Source: Aplysia californica
Taxonomy: Eukaryota; Mollusca; Gastropoda; Aplysiida; Aplysiidae
Reading direction: 5' to 3'
Assembly (NCBI RefSeq): GCF_000002075.1
Contig: NW_004797473.1
Span: 944,638-1,008,637, forward strand
DNA length: 64,000 nt
Shown: positions 46,930 through 59,000 of the stretch, piece after piece
Layout: every line of letters begins with the position of its first letter
Position numbering within the stretch: the stretch's first letter is position 1
Program-made: the position numbers and the translations under genes
The notes under the pieces: generated by a model
The model's database searches: none
The model's input: the letters and a program-made list of their open reading frames with translations, nothing else
What the model was told of the DNA's origin: nothing

Positions 46930-49900
46930 GTATCCTTTTCGCACTCTTCCGATAAGTGATTTTAAAAAGTTGACCGTAAATGCCGTAAAAGACGTGCCTC
47001 CTTGTAGTTGTGTAGCAATGACCACGAAAAACCTTTTTTTGTCAGAAAGTGTTTGCAAATAGATATCTAGATATCTAGGTGCATTTTGTAGCTGTATTTT
47101 CACGGAGCATGGAACTTTTTGAATTTTTGAAATCCATCAATCATCAATAACAGACCTGCCACTCATCCCGATTTAATCGGGGTATCCCGATTTTTTGCCC
47201 CAAATCTCGGTAAGATTGAACTTTGGTGGACCCACCATTGAGGGGGGCCGGAACTACTTGTGGGCGTCGTGTGAAGCCATGCGCTGGTCCACTGTTCTTC
47301 CTTGGCCGCAGCGCGGCCTTGCGGCCATAGGCCGCCACGGCGCGCTCTCTCTCCTCTCCCTCTCTTGCCTGCATCCTCTCACTTCGGGCTCATTTAGTCA
47401 ACTGAAACTGCAAGTTTCTACCGGATTTTTCCACCGCAAAGCCCGTGAGTTGGCGCGAGTGGCTAGACCCAAGCGTTGATTGGTCAATCTAGTCACGGCA
47501 TGGCACCACCTCCACCATGTCTCCCCCTCTCTTCACTGGTCCGGTAAACTTCACCCGCGCATCTATCATGGTATCTAATGCCTAGCCTTGGCTGGCAATG
47601 TGGGTCCACTAAAGTTCTTGGGCAGAACCAACTAGTTAAAATGTTCCTGGTCCCCTTTTCTTTTCTCTGTTTATTATTGATTTATTGTTTATTATTGATT
47701 TGCATTATGTGTGTCTTCTCAATTATCAGTGTGGCCAGGGGGGCAGGCCCCCCTGAAACCCCCCCACCTCCCATCCACCCTCCGCTGTCGAATACTATAA
47801 GTTTTCGTAACCAAAGTGCTGAAGGTGCGGTCCACCAAACGTAAGCCATCCTCCAAGTGTTTTCTTAACTATCAGGCCCCCCTGAAACCCCCACCCCCAC
47901 CCCACCGCTGTCGACGTAATCAAAGTGCTGGAGGTGCGCACCACCAAACGTAAGCCCTTCTCTCTCTCTCTCTTGGTATTCTGGCAGCCCTCACTCACTC
48001 CGCCTCGCGTCGGTTCCTCGGGGCAGTCTCGCAGCCCTCACTCACTCCGCCTCGCGTTGGTTCCTCGGGGCAGTCTCGCAGCCCTCACTCCCTCCACCTC
48101 GCGTCGCCAGGAACTAGTTTGCGTAGCGGTCGATTAGGACCCATGACTGTACAGTCCGTTGTTTGCCTAGTGCGTATTAATAATATAAACACGGTGGGTC
48201 CACCAAAGTTCAATCCAGCCCAAATCTCAAGCATCCCGATTTTCCCGATTTCGATCGCCAGTATCCTGATTTTTTGTCGTTGCGTCCGATTCTTAGAAAA
48301 AATATTACAAGTTCTACAATCTCATTTGCTTGGAAGCACCGAATGGACTTTTTATCGGCAGAAACTTGAGACGCTACTTTCTAAAGCATATAGAATCTAT
48401 GTTGAATCTAGTAGATGACTCACGCACGTTATTTCAACTAAAATTTGTCGATTATGAATTCCGACATGGATACACTCAAAGATTTACTTTCGCTTTTATA
48501 ACCCAGATTTCTCCAATGGTGTCCTGATTACTGTAACAATTATGACATGGGCCTGAGAATAATCTATTCGTTGTTCTGCCGTTGCTTTAAAAGCAAGCTT
48601 CGTCTTGCTGAGTTCTGGTTAGTAGGGCTCATCATCAAGATCTGTCAGTGGAATTTTCAAACGCTCATTCGCATCTCATGACATGACCTCGTGCGTGTGA
48701 GTAGCGCGTGTGTCGGGGACCGTCAGCTGTCGGGGTCAACAAAGTTCATTCACACCGGTCGCGTTGGTCGAGGTGTTTTTCGGGACATAACCAGTGTGGA
48801 CGACCGGGGGGAAGGGGGTTGGGGGGGTATTTTTTTGACACTTGGTGCTGTGATACAGGTACTAATTGAGGATAAAGGAATAAGAAAAAAGAAATAAATG
48901 AACAACCTTGGCGCGATCTTTTTTTCGGGGGGGGGGGGTGTGCCTTGAGTGTACATCAATGCGATGGAAGTCAAACGTTCACTACTGTATGAAAACGCTG
49001 GCTTTTTGCATAGATGGTTAGAGTTATGTGTCAGCTATTTTCAAGACTACGAGTTTCAGCTTTTCACTTTACTGCAACCTGCACTTCCCCAGTCTGTCCA
49101 ACTCCGACTGAGTACATATACACATATTATATGCTGTCTTTCAGTTTCCCCACTATTTAGAGGCCCAAACGTGAACTTTTTCCTGCAAAAGTTTGTCTTG
49201 CATACTTGCCTCATAAAAGGGAACCAGGGACCCCCCCCCCCTTCCCCAGTACCCTTTATGAATGATTTGCCGTTGATCCCGATTTTTTCACCAGATCCTG
49301 ATTTTTTTACTCTAAAATCCTGATTTTTAGATTTCATAGAGTGGCAGGTCTGCAATAAACAAAAAAGTTACGAATTTTTAAATCGGAAGTGGCTATTCTC
49401 ATCCGGGGTGAGAATAGAAAAACGATCTACCTCTCACCCCGGGTGAGACTTGCCAGCGTAGGCTATTCTCACCCGGTGCGAAACAAGTCCTGCTTTTCCT
49501 CATTTTGGAATACTGTCTATCGGTATGGATGATCAAATTGATAAAAGCCAAGAAAAAATTACGTTATAGCACAAAAGTAAGCTAATTTGATCGTCTTCAA
49601 AGATGCTATGGCTATTTCACTGTTCGAATCGAGCCGAGCTACACGGGTCGCCATTTTGTTTTGCCCGGAAGTTCTCGCAAGATCTACTCCTCCCCTCTCT
49701 CTCTCTCTCTGTGTCTCTTTCTGAATACTGTCTATCGGTGTGGACGATCAAATTGACCAAAACAAAGTTAAAAAATGATGTTAAAACACAAAAGTAAGTT
49801 AATTTGGTTGTCTACAAAGATGCTACGGCTATTTAACTTTTCGAATCGAGCCGAACTATGCAGGTCGCCATTTTGTTTTGACCGTAAGTTCTCGTGCTAC

Positions 49901-52796
49901 TCCTCTCTCTCTCTCTCTCCACTGCCCACAGACAAAATTGTACGCTTTTAGTAGGCTACAGTTGTAATGGAATGTTTGTTCACGGCACAGAATTCTACAA
50001 TTTTTCTGTTATCACAGTGTAGAATTCTGTGGTTTAGGGTGAACGCAAAATTTGTTGGCCTAGATCTAGGCTATAACGGTGAACGCGCACCGGGTGAGAA
50101 TAGCCAAACGACTCGCCTGCACTATTCTCATCCCGGGTGAGAATAGAGGTGGCCTTTTAAATCAATTAATTTTCGCAGTGGCTATGTTCACGGCGCCGTG
50201 AATGTAGTTGGCAGGCGCTGTTGAGGCTACGTTCACGGCACTCAACAAGCTTCGTTTAGACGGAGCGTCCACTGCCGGTTTTAGTCAGTGACTACAGTGA
50301 CGTATATTTAATATTTTGGCCAGCTTCAAATGCTCCATCCCATGAGATGAAGGAAAACGAAAACGAAGTGTATACAGACCCGGTAACCGGAGAGAGAGAG
50401 AGGTGCTAGCAAAATGTAACTGTAATGACATGCCCCCCAGTTGGCAGGAGGGAACGAGAGAAAGATAGTAGAGTGTGAAATAGGTGGGGACAAAGGAAGA
50501 CAGAGACAAACAAAGAAAAAGAGAAGGCGATCGATACAGAAAGAGAGAGAGAGAAATAGAGAGGGTGACTGCTCGATTGAAATTATGACATTGTTCTTTT
50601 CTTCAAATTGCGACTTGCGATTCCTCCAACTTCAAAACGGAGGAAAAACGATCGTTCATCGAAAAGACATCCGCAATCTTCATTTAGATCTAGATCTAGG
50701 CTAGCCGCGAAACTAGTTACTAGATTAAAGATTTATGTCTGTCTGCCTAGATTTAGACCTAGGCCACAGATCTAGAAGAACCTAGGTCTACCCTGAGCCA
50801 AGAGGGCGCAGAAACTCTCCAAAATCACAAAAGAGTTCCCCTACCGGGTCTGTATACTTTGTGACTTTGTTCCCGGTTACCAGGTCTGTAAACACTCCCA
50901 AACAAAAAAGCCTTGGAACCGACACAGAGAGAAAATGACGTGAATAATTATTATCATAATAACAAACACCCTCTCTCTCTTTCTGTCTGTCTCTCCCCTT
51001 TCTCTTTCCTTCTCTCTTTCTCCCCCCCCTCCCCCCTCTCTCCATTTTCTCTGTCTGTCTGTCTCCCCCCCCCCCCCCCCCCTTCTCTCTCCCTCTCTCT
51101 TTCTCTCTCTCTTTTTCTCTCCCTCTCTCTGTATGTGTGTGTGTGTCGTCTCTCTCTTTTTCTCTCTCTCTCTCTGTATGTGTGTGTGTGTCGTCGCCCA
51201 TCTCACAAAAGTGATGGTATCTACTTAGCTCATTTGTAAGCTTATAATTATTCACTTTTTAAAATATTTTCTACTAGTAAACGTTTTTATTAGGTCCATG
51301 AGTCCCCAAAGATATGGTATTGCAGAAAGTTCTGATTATATTGATGATTTAGCATGACTTCAAACGCAGACGCGCTGTCTATTCGGCCATCAGAATTTCC
51401 GAGAGCATGGTGTAGATTTTAAAAAGCGTTATAACATAGATGTTGTTACTTGGAACATAAAACAAAGGTTTAACACTCTATGACTATTAACCTTCTGTCT
51501 GCATGCTACTATAACAGGAGTTAACCAAACCTGTTCCTCTCTGTGTTGTGATCCTTTCCGCAGCTTTGGGGCCCCGATGCGTTGGAATCTCACGCTTCAC
51601 ACACAAATGAACCGAGGCTCTAACTAGCCTTTTTCACCACCTATACTCTCAGCAGGCCTCCTCTTCCTTGATACAACTCTCTCCTCTCAAAGTCCCACCA
51701 GTCGTGACTCAGACTGCTTTTATAAACTTGCAAACAATACAACTGAACAGAGACTCACACTTTACTCACTCTCACACACTTTCAGCCAAACAATACAATA
51801 GGCTAGGCCTAACCCCCCTGCCACAACCAAAAACAACCAAATAGACCACACGCCCCCCTGATCTGAAGATCATAAATCTCAATAAATACCCCCAAAAAGC
51901 GAACAAATTAAGCGGCACTAAAACCCCACTTAAGAACTGCAACAAGAGAATTCAGACCTCAAACACTATGTACATCACAAAGTAGCAACTTCCACCCACT
52001 GCTACCCAACCACATAATCCACCTGCCACGCTGGTACTTTTCTATACCGTGGTGCACTGTTAAAGTAGAAGACCGCCTCCATAGGGGAAATATTCCCACG
52101 TTCTGCCATGGCCTTAATGGTCCGGTGATTCCGTTCGACAATACCATTCCCACTAGGTCTATATGCTGCTCTGTAGTAAGGTTGCACATTCCATCCCTCA
52201 AGAAACTGAACAGACAATACAATAGGCTAGGCCTAACCCCCTGCCACAACCAAAAACAACCAAATAGACCACAATAGACACTTCCATCTTTGGTGCCATG
52301 CGGTTGGCTTTTCTTAGATGTTGTCATATGATCGGAGGGGTATCCTGGTGTGACGTCAAACAAGATGGGCGCCGTACCTAAAAATAGTTTGCGTCTTTCT
52401 ATGTTTAATTGCATGTTAAGTCGACATATGAGAAAATTGGATACGGTAGCCTACATGGTAAACAAGAGGTGAGAGATGGGAAACAGAAAGTGGGATTCAG
52501 AAGATATGACTGGTCGTAAAATGTGTACAGTAATAACTGTATTGCACCTGATCAGCTTGGGAACAGACGCAGAGAGAAAATGACGGGAATCAATTGTTCT
52601 TATTATATTATTATAAAACAAACACCCTCTTTCTCTCTTTCTGTTTGTCTCTCTGTCCCTCCCCTTTCTCTTTCCTTCTCTCTTCCCCCCCCCCCCCCTT
52701 TTTTTTTTTCTCTTGTCACTGTCGGTCTTTCCCTCCCTCCCTCTCTCTCCTCCCCCCCTCCTCGCCTCTCTCTTTCTCTCCCTCTCCCTCTTTTTT

Positions 52797-52832
<36 letters not shown>

Positions 52833-52969
52833 TTTCGGCACTTATATGACCTTATTGTGTTGCAAGTGCCGTAAAACACTTACTAAAAAAAAAAAAACAC
52901 ACACACTGCCCACAGACAAAATTACACGCTTCCAACTCAAGAACGCTAGAAGAACGTTTATTTTCACTC

Positions 52970-53022
<53 letters not shown>

Positions 53023-56000
53023 CACGGGTCGTCACATGCTAACACAAGGTGGCGCCCGGACGCCAGATATGGCAATTGAAACATCTTGGTAGACGTATAC
53101 ATTTTTGTCATATTTCCTAATGCGTTGTTGCGTAATTGCGAGTTCGTCGTTTTCCCTTACTCTGGCGAGCTCTGAGCCAGAGCTCAGTGTAAGGGAAAAC
53201 GACAAATGGTCAATCGGTCTAGGATCACTGCTTCGTTTTCCTTCATCTCATGGGATGGAACGCTTGAAGCAGGCCAAAATATTAAATATTCGTCACTGTC
53301 GACACTGACTAAAACCGGCTTACTTTAACCAACAGTGGACACTCCCGTCTAAGCAAAGCTTGAGAGTGCCATGAATAGTGGTCGCTCGTTACGGAAGACA
53401 TGAAGTATGATTAAGCTTTCACAGCGAGCACCTAGCACACCTGTGATTGGCCCAAATATTGATGACATAGATTTATTTCCGCCATCTATTTTTGTTGTTT
53501 CCATGCTTTCCCTCGCCAATAACTGTTGAGTAGATCTTGCTTTTTTTTTTTTTTTTTTTTATTTGTTTAATCTTTTATAAACAATCTCGGCAATTCTCGT
53601 TCCATAAATTTACCTTCTCCTCAAATTTGTAAACCCACACACACACAAAAGCGAGGACGCGCTCAAACACTCTTATGCGTGCGCGCACACACACAAACAC
53701 ACAAGCACGCACACACGGCCCTAGCAGTCAGAGATTAATCCTATTGATGTAGCCCGTCGCGCACGAAGCGGCAAAGCGGACCCGCCACTGTGAGTTCTAG
53801 TCAATGGCGAGGGAAGCCCGGAAGACGACAAAAATAGATAGTGGAAATACGTCATCTATATTTGGGCCAGTCACTGAGGTTGCTAGAGATTTAGGTGCTC
53901 GCTGTAGCTTCGTGTTTACGGAAATTTTCCCATTTTCTTCCTTCTTCTATCGATATCTTGTCAAATAGGGTTTCCAATCCAATCTCCGAATTTGGCCCCA
54001 AGAAAAATTAATCTAGAAATAGAGAGTGACCATTCGCAAGATCAGTTTGATTTGGTTCAGTAGGGGGGCTAGCCAGATTGAAGGTGCAAAGGGACTGTCG
54101 TAGCACGAACCGATCACCCAATTCGTAGCCTAAAAAACAAACACGTTTTGAGGCTACGAATCAAGCGATTGGTTTGTCAGTTGTCAATCCCCCAATGGGC
54201 ACTGGGTATTAGTATATTAAACCTAAGACTAATAGGGGGTGTCTATTGGCCTGTTCGGTTTGGTAGACAGTGCTAGCCAGATTGAGGGGGCAAAGGGACC
54301 ATCATGGCACAAACCGATTGCCCGGCTCATGTCCTCAAAAAGTAAAAATAAAAACAAACGCATTTGTTTTCAGGCTGCGAATCTGGCGATGGGTTTGTGG
54401 TCCCCCCCCAGTGGGCAGTTCTATAAGACTATTGCACAGAAGCTTTAAATTTAAAGTTTCAGCTGTTGTCCAAATTTTGGAATTGTTGTTGTGGGCCAAG
54501 AAACTGGATTTTGCTTGGGAGTTTGCTGTTTCAAGTCGGTAAATGAATTCACCTCTTTCAAAGTCATTTCTTTTTAACCAATATTTAAGACATTGTTGAT
54601 AAGACAGCAAGTTTTGTGGCGAGAAATGGCCCAGAATTTGAGAACCGCATCCGTCAGAATGAGGTCAACAATCCAAAGTTCAACTTCCTGCAGCCAGCAG
54701 ATGCCTACCATGCATACTACCAACACAAAGTGGTGGAGTTCAAGGAGGGGAGAGGTCAGTGTGTGCTGTTGTTATAGAATAAGGTTCCATAGGTAGCTCT
54801 CTATTAAAACATATATATATATACACACACTTTTTAAATATTATTTGACCATTTCAGTTTAGTTCAGTCCTTATTTAGAATGTGTGTTTTGATTGGTGCT
54901 TTTGCTGATTGCTGATAAAAAAAATATTTTGAGCTTGAAATATCAGATTTTGTTGGCTCAACTAAACATCATTTACAATTTCTTTGATTTTACTTAGACT
55001 GATGCTCTTAAAAAATCTCTGGGTAAAGATGTTTTTTTTATTTATGAGGTCATTCAGCTGTATTGTCTTAACTAAGGAGCTGCAACATTCTCAAATGACT
55101 GTGTCGACTCACAGGCAAGGTGTGACCGGCAGGTCGTAGTTTCCCCTCCCTGCCTTGTCTTCTGTTCTGAGAACACATGATTACGAACCATTCATGGATG
55201 AAACGCATGAATACTTTCTTCTAAATTTTTGGGACAGGTTTTGATTCCCTTTTTACTTTTTTTCTCTCAATCTTCGGATTTAGGCCAAGAACCTCAAGCC
55301 CCAAAGGTGAGTCATCTTGTGGAGTCTGTTACTGATCTATCGCACATTCTTGAAAAGGCTGCGCAGTGTGCTAGTACTAAATATGCAATAATAATTATTG
55401 CCTTATTTTCTTGTCTTTTCCTGTACAGTATTGGGGAATGGAGGTCACAAGGTGCACAGCTCATGATACAATGTGGTTTCTTCTCTTTGTATTCTCTGCA
55501 GCTTGTGGGACTGTGGCTGGTTGGCGGGTGCTCTGGTGTGGTTTGCTCCTTCTTTCCTATCATACATCTGTCGTCCTGATCTTTCCTCCTTTTTTTTGTG
55601 TGTGTGTTTGTTACTACTCTCTTGTAACACCTCTAATCTTCAGCACTTGTATGACCTTATTTTGTTGCAAGTGCAGTAAAACGGTTACTAAAACTTAACC
55701 CTCTGGAGCTTGTTTTGCATTGTCTTTGGGTGGGTGGTTCGAGAATACTACTTCCTTTTTTTTCTGCATCTCTCTTGCTGTCGATTTGCTTCCCGTTTAC
55801 TCAGAATATTTGTCTTTTGACGCAGTAAGGTGAAAGCGTAAGGACTTTTTCACCTTGATGTAAACTGGGCTCTAAGTAGAGTGAACGCAGGTGGTTGCTG
55901 AGTACTGTTGATTCTGTCTGCTGCTTCTTTTACCAAATCTGTTCATGGGCCAAATTTAGATTGCTAGATGGAAATTATTAATCTAAGTGGGTTCAGGTTT

Positions 56001-59000
56001 GTTGATATTGTTCATAAAGTATGCCATTTTTTTTATTATTGGAATTTTGATTGTAATTTTGTTTGGGGGGGGGTTTTCTGTTCAGGTCCAGAGTCAGTTC
56101 ATAGGTGTGCTGAGACCTCCAGATGCTCCGACGAAGATTGTGGAGACTTTTGTGCCGAAGGAGCCACCCCCGGAGTATGAGTTCATGTGTGACCCGCCTT
56201 CTATTTCCGCTTACGACTTGTAAGTGGCGAATGTGAAAACACGTAGCGTAGGTAGTATGAGAATATATGAGTACGTTTAATTGTGAAGACGTTTTGTGAA
56301 TGTATAATGATATGGCAAAATGTCTTGAGGGAAATGGGGAGATGAATCAAGCATTTTTGAGGACTTTTAGTGAATAGTGTGTTTTAGGTTTAAGAAATGA
56401 GAGTATTTCAGGCTTTCTTCAGATTGGTTACAGTTTAGGCATCAGGCAATTCACCTTAAATGTAAAGGTAATTGAAAAGAAATGTGTGAAACTGTCTAAG
56501 TTTATCTCCCCTTGCAAAACTAAGGTTATTATTTAATAAGAGGGAAGACGTCCAAGTTTATCGTTCTTCTCTGATTAGACAGTGTCTTTTAGTTTTAATA
56601 TGAGTTTTACGGCTCATAAAACTGAAATAGGTCATTTAGGTGCCGAAGATTTGACGTGTTACAAGGACTGAGTCAGATTAGAAAATTTGTGTTTTTTTAA
56701 GTGCTTTTTTCCCAAGGGCACAATGTCAGGTCAAGCTGAGCCTCAAACCGCTGAACCCACAATCTCACGATTACGAACCTTAGACTACCGCTTTCATCCC
56801 ATTCACCACACTAGTTTTTCTAGGAAGAGAAGTATGGAAGTGATGATGCCATGTTATAATAATAATAATAATAGATTGCATTTATATAGCGCTCTTTCCC
56901 ATACTAGTATAAGCTCTGAGCGCTTTACACCAATCACATGATCAATCACACAAACATTCGCATATATTCCTTCGCAGAGATATCGTGAAACTGACCGCCC
57001 AGTTCACAGCCCGAAATGGCCGCCAGTTCCTGGAGACGGTGATGCAGCGGGAGCAGCGGAACTACCTGTTTGACTTCCTGCGGCCACAGCACAGCCTGTT
57101 CACGTACTTCACCAAGCTGGTGGTGCAGTACACCAAGATCCTCATCCCCCCCAAGGACATGAGGGACAAGCTCAACAAGGAGGTCAACAACCCCAAGGAG
57201 GTGGGCTCCCACGTGCAGTTTGTCCGTTTGGTTGATTGGTTTGGTTTGTTTGTTTGTTTCGTTGGTTGGTTGGTTGGTTGGTTTTGGATTGGTTTGTTTA
57301 CAGGGGTGCATAATGTCTTCTTAGTTTAGTTTCGGGGGTATGTTTTTAGTAAAGTCACGGGCTATCTTCTAAGTAGAGTTGTAGGGTATTTTCTTAGTAA
57401 AGTCACAGGTGACCTTAATAGAGCTGCAGGGCGTCCTTTTAGCTCAACATTTGGAGTGGGTTTTTTCTGTCCCTTTTAGGTGTTTATAGAGTGTAAGGGC
57501 TTCTTCTTGGGATCTACTTCAACACCAATTCTGAAAGAACTACACTGGCTGCCAATAAAAGAAAGGATTAAATACAAAACTGCCGTTCTCTGTTTTAAAT
57601 GTATAAATGATAGTGCACCTTTTGGTCTTAAAACATTCCTGGAATTATATAATCCACCTAGAGCCCTTAGATCAGCCTTTGACAATCTAATTCTTAAAAC
57701 TCCAAAACAAAACTACAAAACATACGGCGAGCGTTCCTTTTTGTTCTTTGGTCCCCAGGTATGGAACGAAATCCCATATAAAATAAGATCTGCCCCAACA
57801 ATTTCCATTTTCAAAAATCAGCTGAAGCATTTTTTATTCACAAAAGCATACCTGTCATAATGATGTACTGTGATATATATGCTTGTGTATGCAGACTGAG
57901 ACTGAAGAAATAGCGAGTGAGAATGAGAGAGAAAAAGAGAGAGATAGAGAGAGAAAAGAGAGAGATAGCGAGAGAGGGAGAGAGAAAGAGAGAGAGAGAT
58001 AGAGGGAGAGAGAGATAGAGGGAGAGAGAGAGAGAGAGATAGAGTGGAAATGTTTTTCTATCTGTATAGAATTAATGTTTTAATGAATGTTTCTAGTTAC
58101 TCACGTTTCAACTGTATTTTGACTGTTCGTGAATTTATATTGCATTGTATATTTTTAGTGAACACATTTTCAACCTCACTGCGAGACTGTTTTTCTGGCA
58201 TAAAATTTTACACATATGCATTTATATTATATGTATAATACTTTGTTTTACGTACACATTTGTGTCGATTAATTTTTAAGATGTGATGTCTTTTTCATTG
58301 TAATGCGCATTGAGCATCTTTTAGGAAATGGAAATGAGCAGTATAAATGCTATTTATTATTATTAGTCTTTTGCTGTTTTGCTTGTTTCCTAAAACTCTG
58401 TATCGTCGCCTCCTGTAGATCCTGGACCAAGTCAAGTACAGAGTGGAGTGGGCCAAACATCAGGACAAAGAAAAGAAGAAGGAAGAGGAGGCGCTGGAAA
58501 AGGAAAGGGGTAAGTCCCATGTCCTAGATCTCTGGCCCTTGTAGTTTGCTGTTTGTTGGGGTTTTTTTCTGCTGACTTTATCGTTTTCTTTCACTTCTGA
58601 AGTGATTAAAATCCTATTGTTTGTACGAAACTATGAAATAGCTAATGAGGTTACTTGCATTCTTCTTTATTGTATCAATGATTGTTAACGTGGTGGGATC
58701 TTCTTTTTAAAAAATTTGAATTAAGTACTTTAGGAAAGTAGAATCTTATCCACTCCTCTTTTAATGAATGTCATCACCTACCCTGGTGAGGGTGTTTTAT
58801 TTTTTAAATTTTGTTTTGTATGTTAAGGAGTGGGGCGTCTTTTATGGTCACAACTATCTATAGCTCTTTTTCGACCTGCATGTTTGCCGACAATCACGAC
58901 CCGACCCACGAGCCGGCCGATGCTATTGCTTGGCCCATCTGTATTAGTCGATGTGCGAAGTGCGAGTCCAGCTCTTATGGGGGGTGCACAAAATTTTCAG

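Larger units (their letters stand above)
50232..53374. mobile_element. Composite foldback-type element with ~150-bp inverted arms
   Basis: The left arm, 50232-50385 (GACGTATATTTAATATTTTG, TCCATCCCATGAGATGAAGG), is inverted at 53222-53374 (CCTTCATCTCATGGGATGGA, CAAAATATTAAATATTCGTC). A further pair of directly repeated segments starts at 50925 and 52570 (AGAGAAAATGACG, then AACAAACACCCTCT and a CT-rich run). The interior also holds a SINE with an LTR fossil inside. No transposase was recognised. Confidence 0.6.

Noticed and set aside
50788-51255. Arg/Glu-rich or Ser/Leu-rich frames around a CT tract
   Set aside because: Low-complexity CT-rich DNA without splice or domain support.
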